NCBI GenBank assembly: GCA_016764435.1
Contig: JAESRX010000021.1
Location: 1 to 40,223, forward strand
Origin: Flavobacteriaceae bacterium
GTDB taxonomy: Bacteria > Bacteroidota > Bacteroidia > Flavobacteriales > Flavobacteriaceae
Direction: 5' to 3'
Length of the DNA stretch: 40,223 nt
Part shown: positions 1-8,081 of the stretch, piece after piece
How the letters are laid out: each line of letters starts with the position of its first letter
Numbering within the stretch: position 1 is the first letter of the stretch
Notes under the pieces: model-generated
What the model was told of the DNA's origin: nothing
Databases searched by the model: none
The model's input: the letters and a program-made list of their open reading frames with translations, nothing else
Translations under genes and position numbers: made by a program

Positions 1-235
1 TAAATGCGTTGAAATACTGTCAGCAATATAATTGTGTACTGTTTATGGGTTAGTCGTGTGAATGAGGGTACGCACGGATTACAAATCCGCGCGATCGGAT
101 ATTTCGCGTCAGTTCGAGTGAATTTTTGAATTTTTATTCAAGAATTTGTATCGAGAACCGGGTGATTTTAAAGTAGATTTCAATAAATAAGCATCTCTAC
201 ACAATTGCTTCTAGCGTTTGTAGGAAATATCCTGT
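1..235. other. Downstream flank of the VgrG cassette, no gene
   Basis: No open reading frame with recognisable content is seen here. The stretch lies 3' of the minus-strand VgrG cassette. It holds one GC-richer block (about 68-110) with a short palindrome, listed separately; the rest is AT-rich and featureless. No T-tract hairpin that would clearly end the cassette transcript was found. Confidence 0.5.
72..92 (-). repeat. REP-like palindrome
   Basis: On the minus strand the sequence GCGCGGATT-TGT-AATCCGTGC folds into a 9-bp stem (one G-U pair) with a 3-nt loop. It sits in a GC-rich island (also GCGCGATCGG and TTCGCG just to its right) inside an AT-rich flank. Palindromes of this kind (rCGGATTTGTAATCCGy) recur between genes in many Bacteroidota genomes, which is recalled knowledge rather than something shown here. 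Only one copy was noticed in this window. Confidence 0.45.
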
Positions 236-592
236 TTATTCTTCAGCTTCTATTATGCCTTGGTGTCCTTTTTGGATGATTGTTATTTTTCCTCCAGTGC
301 CACAGAGGCATTCTGAGGTTTCTAACACTATTTTCATTTCGTTAATCTGGTCTAGTTTGGCTGTTTTAGTCCATTTTTTAGTTTTTGGTTGGCATGGTGC
401 ATAGCCACCTGGTGTAGGTTTTAGTTTGCATTTCCCAAATGGTTTGATATTTTCATTTGGTTTTGCATCTTCTTCTGTTGCGACCAATTTATCATCGAAA
501 GTGCTATAGTCTTGACTTGTTACAGCCAGGTTAACGGGGGCGGTTCCTTTGTCGCATTTTAATTTAGCGGTGTCTGTTATTTTCTGAGGCAT
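236..592 (-). CDS. DUF4280 PAAR-like T6SS spike-tip protein
   Basis: A 118-residue protein matching the DUF4280 (PAAR-like) family: an N-terminal AKLKCDKGTAP segment, a central NIKPFGKCKLKP with a following PCQP, and a C-terminal ECLCGTGGKITIIQKGHQ block. Four or more cysteines sit at the family positions. PAAR-like proteins cap the VgrG spike of type VI secretion systems and related contractile systems. It begins 3 nt after the stop of the lipoprotein gene, so it is the last gene of a three-gene operon headed by a VgrG, which supports the assignment. Length is normal for the family. No toxin domain is fused to it, so here it is probably a pure spike tip. Confidence 0.85.
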   Translation of the reverse strand: MPQKITDTAKLKCDKGTAPVNLAVTSQDYSTFDDKLVATEEDAKPNENIKPFGKCKLKPTPGGYAPCQPKTKKWTKTAKLDQINEMKIVLETSECLCGTGGKITIIQKGHQGIIEAEE

Positions 593-595
593 AAT

Positions 596-1399
596 TTAAT
601 TGTTTTTTTTACCAAAAATGGTGTTCCAAATACTGTTGTTATTTTCTTTTTTCCATTGTTTGTAAGCCTCCGTTTTTTGATGCTCCTCCCATTCACTTTT
701 AGTGTATTCGTTTCCATTATGACGAATAAAAATATTTTTTTCACGTTTGCTATCAACTAAAATTTCATACTTCGCAATCGTTCCTGTTTTTCCGTTGGAA
801 CCTTTTCCTTTGAATAACTTCACCAATAACTCTTCTCCTGTTTTTCCGTCTAATTCAATGAAAAATTCACCTTCTAGTCCATTATATCTTCCTTTAAATC
901 GCAATTCCCAATGGCTATCTTCGGAAGTATTAAACCTACGGATGCTATTGATATCCTTTCTTAAATTATGAACGCCATGTTCTTTTAAATATTTCTTCAC
1001 CGCTTCCCAGGAGTAGGGAAAAGGTTCTTCTAAATTGGTTTTTTTAATTAAATGACCTTGTTGGTCATATTCTTTGAGGAGCCCTGTGGTAAAAATATCA
1101 TAAAACCGATCCACGGTATACGCTAATTTCCCATTGTTATAATATTCGTTAAAAGTTTCAAATAAGGATGCATTGGGTGTTATTATCTCGGAATAGGAAG
1201 CATCTCCTTTGTATTGTCTTATTACAGTTCCATCCTCTGTGGTACGAATATATTCACCATCGCTGGCTTTATTTTTATTGAATTTTTCTATATCAAATGT
1301 CTTCATTGTTTTGTCTTTTTTAATTGTATCAATCTTTTGCTGCTGTGCATTACAACTATAAAATAATAGAAGAATACTTAAAAAAAATATTTTTTTCAT
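596..1399 (-). CDS. Lipoprotein, candidate immunity protein for the VgrG effector
   Basis: A 267-residue lipoprotein: signal peptide MKKIFFLSILLLFYSC with the lipobox cysteine at residue 16. After a charged linker it has one or two MORN/YwqK-like strands (FNEYYNNGKLAYT and LLKEYDQQGHLIKKTN), then a segment beginning FPYSWEAVKKYLKEHGV and a FIELDGKTGEELL strand that resembles a PepSY-like fold. Its ATG overlaps the VgrG stop by one base (TAATG), implying translational coupling. Genes directly after an effector-bearing VgrG usually encode the immunity protein. A lipid-anchored product would sit where a protease delivered to the periplasm could be neutralised. Immunity is inferred from position; the fold itself is not proof. 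Confidence 0.6.
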   Translation of the reverse strand: MKKIFFLSILLLFYSCNAQQQKIDTIKKDKTMKTFDIEKFNKNKASDGEYIRTTEDGTVIRQYKGDASYSEIITPNASLFETFNEYYNNGKLAYTVDRFYDIFTTGLLKEYDQQGHLIKKTNLEEPFPYSWEAVKKYLKEHGVHNLRKDINSIRRFNTSEDSHWELRFKGRYNGLEGEFFIELDGKTGEELLVKLFKGKGSNGKTGTIAKYEILVDSKREKNIFIRHNGNEYTKSEWEEHQKTEAYKQWKKENNNSIWNTIFGKKNN

Positions 1400-4398
1400 T
1401 AGTTTAAATTTTTATTTAGAATGCTCCATTGCCATTGCCAGGTGCTTATGACCGGAATTCCATATTTTCCGATATCAGAATAATCCATCACATTGTCCGT
1501 CATATCTTGCTCAAAAATAAATTCACTATCATTATCGAAACTATGATATAATCCCATTGAATGTAAGGTTTCATGCGCGACAGTGGAGTCGCTGAAACCA
1601 TCTTTATATACAATAGCGGAACGTACACTACCTCCAATAGCATAAGCAATACCGTAGCCATTTCTTTCATTAATAAAATACACTTTATAATGAGATCTAT
1701 AATCCATTTGTAAATCGTATTTACGATACACCATGTCGTTTAAATAATCTTGAAGTGCGATGTTATCTCCAGACAAATAAATTTTATTAAATGTAGCATC
1801 AGAAGAGAAATCCAATTCTAATGGTGTAGCGGTATCAAATACGGGTTCTACGAGGGCTTGATTTAAATATTTTGTCAATTCTAATTCACCTCCGTTAGAA
1901 GCTCCTTTATTTTTATAACCTTTCATTAATTGTGTGGTAACATTGATAAAAACAATGTCCTTTTGACTTCTATGTGCTTTGCTATTTGCTTTTATTTTTA
2001 AGCGTCCTATGAGGTGTTTTTTATCATTATTATCTGTTGCCATCACATCTATATTCTGTGTGGTATCAAATTCTTTTATACATGTAATTTCCAATTCATC
2101 TGTCAATCTGTGTTTTCCTTTTGTAAGGGTTGCGATGTTCTTTTTATCAAAGGAAAAGAATTCTTTTTTAAACTCGTAGGTGATTTCTTTAGGTGGTTCT
2201 TCTATTTCTAATTGCAGGGTGAATTTCGCCGTTTTATTTGGGAAAATTGTAGCCACAGGAATTGTGTAAAATTCTTTTTTCCAAGGGATGAACATTTGCC
2301 TAAATTTATTCATTAACCTATCGTATGCCCAATCTTTGACCTTAAATTTACCTCCATCATATATTTGCTTGTTGAAATTCCAAAAGCCCTCATATTCTCC
2401 AATTATTTTTGCATACCAAGTATCTCCAATTCCTCCGGTGTCTCCCATACGCATCCAGTCAAAACCATACTCACCTGTATAGCTGCTGTTTGGTCTAAAA
2501 TCAACCATACATTTTGCGGTGATTTCAGTAAGTGCGATGTTATATTTGGAGGCTTTATTCGTCTGTTTATTCCCTTTATCTCCTTTTGTTTCTACAATTC
2601 CTTTGGAGTTTAAAGTGGCCAACTCATCAGAATGTAAATACAGTTTCTTTTGTCCTACGGCATATAGTTCAGGGCTTTCTATTTTAATTTCGTTTTCTGA
2701 AGTAAATAAGGCTTTTCCTGCTTGCGTATGGAAATACGTGCTTATGAATTGCTGTAAAAAGGGGGTGTTTATAAACATTTTCTGCAGTACGTTTAACTGC
2801 ATTGTATCCATTACATTAAAGGTGACTTGTTTACTGTTAAAGGTGATGTGATTAGGCGCTGTTATATCAATATTCCCCCGGTTATCTAGATACATTTTAT
2901 TGCCACTCGCATCGAAAACACGGATGCTACCATCTCCATTCATATGTAGACTATTTCCTGTTGGAGCATTTAGTTTAATGCTTCCTTTTCCTTCGCCATC
3001 ATTAAAAATAAGTTCATTACCACTTTTAGTAATGATACTTTTTATATTGTTATTTGTACTTCCTCCAGCGCCATTGTCTCCATGAAACATGCCTCCCATT
3101 ACGTAGGGTCTATTAGGGTCGTTATATTCAAAGCCTACCATTACTTGATCGTCTACTTCAGGGATAAAGACATGTCCTCTGTTTTTTAAATGGTGTTTAC
3201 TACTTCCAGCATCAGGAGTCATAACGCGCAACCAAGAAGTTTTCATAATCCCTATTTGCCAATCAAAACGGAGTTGTACTCTTCCCATTTTTTTGGGGTC
3301 TGCATTGGAAACGACGGTTGCTAATTGGTTTTCTGCTTCAGGAAGCGCTACTTTTGGTTCTTCGGGTACTGTAATTCCAGATGGAATTGCTTCAAAAGTA
3401 TTGAAATACTCGGAGCGCTCAGTGGCATGGTGTGTAATACTTATAATCATGTATTCCCCGTAATTTTGAATGTCAAAATCCGATTTTCCAGCTACTTTAG
3501 CGGAGGCTACTTTAATAAGTGTCCCCACAGTTAATCCTTGTTTATTACTTGTTGCTTTCATTACATGCAATCGGGCACTTGCCGTTGCTTGTTTCCGTTC
3601 TACAAGATCATCAATTTGAGATTTTACTTTTGAATCGATGTTTGTAAAGCTGTTCTTTTTTGTTTTGTAGAATTCGGCAGCCGTATAAAAGGCATGCGAA
3701 CCGAGTTCATTCAAGCCTGCTACTTGATCTTTAGAAGAGGAAGCGACCACATTATTCATGCGTTCATTGTAGGCAAATTTTGTTTGACGATGGTCTTTGA
3801 CGCTGATTTCCATACGTAATTCGGAAATTTCTCTACCGTATTCAATGGAAATAACGTTTCCTCGTTTTGGGATTCCAAATAGAATTTTTGTTCCATTATA
3901 ATAGAACCATTCGTTATACTGTTTGGCCAATCGCTGTAAAAACTGATAATTATTTTCGTTGTATTGTACTTGGTATTCTATAATATCTTTATAAACGGGA
4001 CTGATTTCTGTCCCGATATTTAAGGTTTCCAAGGTTTCATTTACAATCCCCTCCAAGGTGTTATTTACCCAAGAACACAGGTGAGTTCCACCTTCTAGTA
4101 AAATAGTCGGTGAATAGCCGTTTAAGATTAAGTTCCCGTTATGTCCGTCTTTGTTTTCTAGATTTACCGCGGTGATATATCCTAAAAACTCGACAGAATC
4201 AAAGGTAATAATCAGGGATTTTCCAAGCCAGTTTTTTGATTTATTAATCGTATGGCCTCCCTCAATCTCAATAACATCATGGTCTAAAATAATTTCAAAC
4301 TTATGATGGTCATTTGTTTTTTGTTCCAGTTTTATATGTGTAAAACTGCTTATTCTTTTTCCGTCTATACTCAAATGGGTGATAGGTGCTGGATACAT
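1399..4398 (-). CDS. vgrG: VgrG spike protein with C-terminal metzincin-type protease domain
   Basis: A 999-residue protein. Residues 1 to about 350 form the gp27-like base (YNENNYQFLQRLAKQYNEWF near 146-165). The gp5 OB-fold follows (MGRVQLRFDWQIG ... FIPEVDDQVMVGFEYNDPNR), then a beta-helix to about 615. Beyond this lies an unusual extension of about 380 residues, starting with a FRPNSSYTGEYGFDW segment and ending in a zinc-protease signature HETLHSMGLYH (HExxHxxGxxH, residues 942-952, bases 1543-1575). NVMDYS follows, giving a Met-turn at M971. This is the full metzincin zinc-site arrangement. The protein is therefore best read as an evolved VgrG whose tail is a secreted metalloprotease effector, delivered with the PAAR-like protein. 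The substrate is unknown. The structural T6SS genes are not in this window. Confidence 0.88.
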   Translation of the reverse strand: MYPAPITHLSIDGKRISSFTHIKLEQKTNDHHKFEIILDHDVIEIEGGHTINKSKNWLGKSLIITFDSVEFLGYITAVNLENKDGHNGNLILNGYSPTILLEGGTHLCSWVNNTLEGIVNETLETLNIGTEISPVYKDIIEYQVQYNENNYQFLQRLAKQYNEWFYYNGTKILFGIPKRGNVISIEYGREISELRMEISVKDHRQTKFAYNERMNNVVASSSKDQVAGLNELGSHAFYTAAEFYKTKKNSFTNIDSKVKSQIDDLVERKQATASARLHVMKATSNKQGLTVGTLIKVASAKVAGKSDFDIQNYGEYMIISITHHATERSEYFNTFEAIPSGITVPEEPKVALPEAENQLATVVSNADPKKMGRVQLRFDWQIGIMKTSWLRVMTPDAGSSKHHLKNRGHVFIPEVDDQVMVGFEYNDPNRPYVMGGMFHGDNGAGGSTNNNIKSIITKSGNELIFNDGEGKGSIKLNAPTGNSLHMNGDGSIRVFDASGNKMYLDNRGNIDITAPNHITFNSKQVTFNVMDTMQLNVLQKMFINTPFLQQFISTYFHTQAGKALFTSENEIKIESPELYAVGQKKLYLHSDELATLNSKGIVETKGDKGNKQTNKASKYNIALTEITAKCMVDFRPNSSYTGEYGFDWMRMGDTGGIGDTWYAKIIGEYEGFWNFNKQIYDGGKFKVKDWAYDRLMNKFRQMFIPWKKEFYTIPVATIFPNKTAKFTLQLEIEEPPKEITYEFKKEFFSFDKKNIATLTKGKHRLTDELEITCIKEFDTTQNIDVMATDNNDKKHLIGRLKIKANSKAHRSQKDIVFINVTTQLMKGYKNKGASNGGELELTKYLNQALVEPVFDTATPLELDFSSDATFNKIYLSGDNIALQDYLNDMVYRKYDLQMDYRSHYKVYFINERNGYGIAYAIGGSVRSAIVYKDGFSDSTVAHETLHSMGLYHSFDNDSEFIFEQDMTDNVMDYSDIGKYGIPVISTWQWQWSILNKNLN

Positions 4399-4530
4399 AA
4401 TTCTCTGTTTTTGTGGGGGAGTTTAGATATGTTTTTTATGGTTATGGTGATTAAAATGGGAAGTGTACAGACGTTGTATTGCTATTTTTTATCTGAATAA
4501 AAGGTTGAAGTTGTTTTTACGTTACAGGGA

Positions 4531-5715
4531 TCACTCTATTTTTAAGTGTTTTAGTAAAGACACATTTGCTACAGATAGGTGTTTTTTAGACAATTCTTTA
4601 ACGAGTGTTTCTAAGATGATTTTCTTAAGATGTTTTTGATCTCGATCCAAAATGAAAACAGAGATGGAAGTATCTAGTTGGGGGATGTAGGCTACAGTTG
4701 TTCCCCAAAATCCTTCATGTCCATAGCTTTTAAGTCCTGATATTTCTCCTTCTGAAAGTCCAAGACAGTAGTTGCTATCTTTTCCATCAGTTGTTTTTAT
4801 CTTGGTGAATAGTAGCTTTAATATAGCCTTATTCTCAATGATATTTCCGTTGAATAAATGAGAGGTAAACTGCGCTAATTCTTTCGTATTTGTGGCAATT
4901 CCTCCGCCACCATATAAATCCCAAGAAATGTCTAAGTTATGAGAATCCCAATTTCTCTTAGCCCAATACTGATGCACCATTTCTAAGGTGTTTATCGGTT
5001 TCTCTTCTAAGGTAGGAAACCAAGTGTTTGTGAAATTTAGCGCACTGTATTTAAGTAACTCTCTGATGGATGTATAAAAATTTTTACCTGTGATTTGTTC
5101 GATAATTTCCGTACATAATAAGTAGTTTGCGTCTGCATAGTTGAACATAGCTCCTGGTTTACCTAATGGATCCCCCACCTTGATGGTGAGTTGCAGTTGT
5201 TCATCTCTCGTCCATCTGTGTTTTTGATGCTGGTCTACCCAATCCAAATAGGCTTTATTGGCATAATCTTCGATTCCACTTGTATGAGAGAGTAAGTGTT
5301 TAATTTTAATGTGATCAAGGTCATATCCATCTGATATAAATAAAGCGCCCGTTTTTTGACTTAAATATTTACTAATGGAATCTTCGATGGACAGTTTGCC
5401 TTGTTCTTGAAGCCTTAAAATAGTGGCGGAAATATATGTTTTTATATTGCTTGCAATTAATGCAGGTTGAGTAGGCGATAATTCCGTGTTCTTTTCAGCA
5501 TCAGAATAACCGACACTGCCACTCCATGAAATACCATTTTTCGGTGATTCAATATGAACCATGATCCCGATAGCTGTTGGGTTTTTAGTGTAAAAAGTGT
5601 CAATAACAGCTTGGTAAGTGTCGGTTTTTTTTGGGAGAACTATGTTGTTTCTTTCTGTTTTACAGCTTATTACCAATATTAAAATGAGTAGCAGTAGTCG
5701 TTTATTGAAATCCAT
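4531..5715 (-). CDS. Lipoprotein serine hydrolase (beta-lactamase / class C PBP family)
   Basis: 394 residues; a hydrophobic leader ends in a VISC lipobox (Cys18). The beta-lactamase (PF00144) fold is shown by SNIK (SxxK, S89-K92) with the following hydrophobic helix, by LLSHTSGI (142-148), by YAD at 193-195 where the family usually has YSN or YAN, and by HEG (HxG) at 333-335. Such enzymes act in the periplasm as D,D-peptidases, esterases or amidases; the true substrate cannot be told from sequence. The YxN to YxD change may alter activity. It lies upstream of the VgrG operon on the same strand with a 132-bp gap and is probably separate from it. Confidence 0.85.
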   Translation of the reverse strand: MDFNKRLLLLILILVISCKTERNNIVLPKKTDTYQAVIDTFYTKNPTAIGIMVHIESPKNGISWSGSVGYSDAEKNTELSPTQPALIASNIKTYISATILRLQEQGKLSIEDSISKYLSQKTGALFISDGYDLDHIKIKHLLSHTSGIEDYANKAYLDWVDQHQKHRWTRDEQLQLTIKVGDPLGKPGAMFNYADANYLLCTEIIEQITGKNFYTSIRELLKYSALNFTNTWFPTLEEKPINTLEMVHQYWAKRNWDSHNLDISWDLYGGGGIATNTKELAQFTSHLFNGNIIENKAILKLLFTKIKTTDGKDSNYCLGLSEGEISGLKSYGHEGFWGTTVAYIPQLDTSISVFILDRDQKHLKKIILETLVKELSKKHLSVANVSLLKHLKIE

Positions 5716-6360
5716 ATATTTTCTAGCTGTTCTAAAGTTTCATATTGTTAAGAGCAATAATAGCACATAAAAGTGCCTAAAACGGGAGTCGTTTCCTTCC
5801 TGTAATAGCTTGTTTTTTTATAAATATAGATTAAAACTTTGTAAATTAGCTGTTTAGCGATTATTTTGCGGAAATCCACAAATTATAGTTCATTTACCAC
5901 ATTTTAAGAAGTATTGGTTGCTACTTGTATTAAATTTTGTTGTTGCTTTGATAAGACTACTCGTATGGGTATTTGATATAGAGGAATCTATGTATATCTG
6001 AGGTTTAAAAGAGTTTTTTGCTTTTTTCTTGTAAAAGTAACGGTTTATGTAAAAAAAAACACATAAGTCTAGGTAAAAACAGGTTTGTAAGCTACTTTAA
6101 AAAAGTAAGTCTTAGCTTTCTGAAGAGTTAGTGAAATGAGTAATTGAGTAGGTGTTTATCTGTTTTTTAAAAACAATAAGGAGTATTTATATTAATTGTA
6201 AATATTTGGTAAAGCCTATAAATTTATATATTTGAATTATGGAATGAAAAATAATGACAATGAGTTCTAGGTGATTATAGTAATGGATGAGCAGATAAAC
6301 CATTAGTGCGATGAAGAAAAATCAGGTCCAAAAGAAGTGAAAAAATAGTTAAGTCTATTT
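5716..6360. other. Non-coding stretch before a transposase remnant
   Basis: About 650 bp with no supportable reading frame on either strand, dense stops and long A/T runs. Only a weak inverted repeat (TTATGT / ACATAA around an A-run near 6045-6065) was noticed. Together with the transposase remnant that follows, it looks like decayed accessory DNA. Confidence 0.5.
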
Positions 6361-6767
6361 AAAAGGCAGGAAACTATTTGGGATAATAAGAAAGAATAAA
6401 TAATTGAGCCGATATCTAACCACAAGACTTGGCGCGCTAATATTATTTCTGAGCGTTGCTAAATCCGTTGGGATATGGAAGTATCCTTTAAAGATATAAA
6501 ACAATATCTCGATCTTAAATCATTCATTGGAATAAGTAAAAACGATGATATAATCCAATTTTTGACTACTTTAATTATTTATTTATATAAATCTTTAAAC
6601 ACATGAAATTATCAGTAAAATACAAACAGTGTTTTTCTTATTTAGTTGCTTTCTTAAGAATTAATCTAGCTATTAAAATAGAACTCTAAAAATACCTGTA
6701 TGAATCTTTTTTCGTAAAAGAAAAACTTTCTAATTTTAAGCTACAGGTGATACCTTTCGATTCTTGA
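6361..6767 (+). pseudogene. IS4-family transposase remnant (C-terminal part)
   Basis: The plus strand encodes NHKTWRANIISERC, a TAA stop at 6460-6462, then IRWDMEVSFKDIKQYLDLKS followed by FIGISKNDDIIQFLTTL, ending at TGA 6604-6606. This matches the C-terminal catalytic block of IS4-family DDE transposases: R-(3)-E-(6)-K of the YREK signature is intact, the Y is replaced by C, and the typical 'KTFxGTSxNAxxTQIW' stretch follows. In a second frame from about 6603 the homology resumes with SYLVAFLRINLAIKIEL, a stop at 6687, then KYLYESFF. Stops, a frameshift and the missing N-terminal half show that it is dead. No clear terminal inverted repeats were found. Confidence 0.8.
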
Positions 6768-6949
6768 TGTTTTTCTTCAAAATTACATTGAAATAAGGGT
6801 TTAATATTATCCTAATATTTCATTTAGGTCGTAATTGATATTGAAGTATCATAAATTAAATACCAACAGGAAACAATAGTAATACGGCGTTTGATGGTCA
6901 ATAAAAAAATCCAATTGTAGCTAGTCAGAGCTAGACAATAAACTAAAAA

Positions 6950-8011
6950 ATGAAACTCATATATAAAATTATCTTAGCTTCTTTTACCTGTCTAATCATT
7001 TGTATCTATTGGTTTAGTACTATATCTGAAGGAGAATATTATCGACGACATAGCCCTGACGGCCAATACAGTATTTATGTGTCTAGGAATAAGTATTTTA
7101 ACTCTCTTATTTCATACGAGAAATTTGGTGACGTTGCTGGGAAAATACACTTATATGATGAATTGGAAAATAAAGTAGTTGCTTGTTCTTCTATCGATTT
7201 GATTTCAAATATTAACGAATTATGTTGGAATGAAGAAGAATTGTATGCTGAATCTTCTATTCGCATAAAATTACCGAGAAAAATAAATATCAAAATAATA
7301 AATCAATATAAAAAAACATTTCCAGTAAAATATTCTTGGAAACTTTTTTTAAATGGAAAACATTATACCGTAAATAAAAAAATAAATAGATTAACTGTTA
7401 AAAATGAAAAAGGTAAAATTATCCTTGAAAATATTAAATTCATAGATTACGCAAACAATGGTTTTCAAGTACTGAATAATTACACCGAAATTGAATACTA
7501 TAACGCCGAAATGAAAAAAATAAAGAATGCTCCTGATACAAAAATAAAATACGATGACGTATGTGGAAACGTCACTACCTATGGACTTAAAATAGAAGAA
7601 AACCGTGAGTTTTATTTTTTAAAAAAGGCCATAGGACATACAAATTATGATTTTCAAGATTACAAAAATATTGATTCTATCACTAGAGAAAAAGTGAAAT
7701 CCATTTACTTTTTAAATAGAAAAAGAAACTTAACTTATAATGAAAATAGCCAAGTAGAGGAGGATGTAATAATAGATTTTGGAACTCACTTTGGGATTTT
7801 ATCTAACAAAATGGGAGTACAATATTTTGATTCAATAGACTTGAGTAAGATACCAATAAAAGTAATGAGAAATAATAGATATGGATATTATAATATTTGC
7901 CCCATTAGATATACTGAGTTAAGTCCGTTTGAATTTAATTTAGCTAAATTTAGGGATGAAAATAATAGAAAAGGTTATGTTGATGTTAATGGAAATGAAT
8001 ATTATAAATAG
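6950..8011 (+). CDS. Unrecognised membrane-anchored protein with WG-repeat-like C-terminus
   Basis: 353 residues. One N-terminal membrane segment (about 4-23) is followed by an outer domain (about 30-120) beginning EYYRRHSPDGQYSIYVS and containing KIHLYDELENKVV, a pattern seen in small anchored proteins of unknown role. From about 120 on, the chain resembles degenerate WG-type beta-repeats (VKNEKGKIILENIKF, NNRYGYYN, and RKGYVDVNGNEYY at the end). No catalytic motif is visible. The gene is very A-rich, flanked by decayed DNA, and has no operon partner, which suggests acquired accessory DNA. It could be an immunity-type or surface protein; this is not established. Confidence 0.6.
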   Translation: MKLIYKIILASFTCLIICIYWFSTISEGEYYRRHSPDGQYSIYVSRNKYFNSLISYEKFGDVAGKIHLYDELENKVVACSSIDLISNINELCWNEEELYAESSIRIKLPRKINIKIINQYKKTFPVKYSWKLFLNGKHYTVNKKINRLTVKNEKGKIILENIKFIDYANNGFQVLNNYTEIEYYNAEMKKIKNAPDTKIKYDDVCGNVTTYGLKIEENREFYFLKKAIGHTNYDFQDYKNIDSITREKVKSIYFLNRKRNLTYNENSQVEEDVIIDFGTHFGILSNKMGVQYFDSIDLSKIPIKVMRNNRYGYYNICPIRYTELSPFEFNLAKFRDENNRKGYVDVNGNEYYK

Positions 8012-8081
8012 TCAGCTTTCAAAAACTAAATATTTCTAAGTTGTGTAGCTAGCAAGTATGCTATAGTGAAGTCATTAAATT

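Noticed and set aside
1979-3534. Several plus-strand frames of 60-110 codons opposite the VgrG gene
   Set aside because: They lie inside a well-supported minus-strand gene, have no motifs, and overlap each other in different phases.
236-4398. Full type VI secretion gene cluster
   Set aside because: Only spike components are present; no sheath, tube, baseplate or membrane-complex genes could be recognised in the window.
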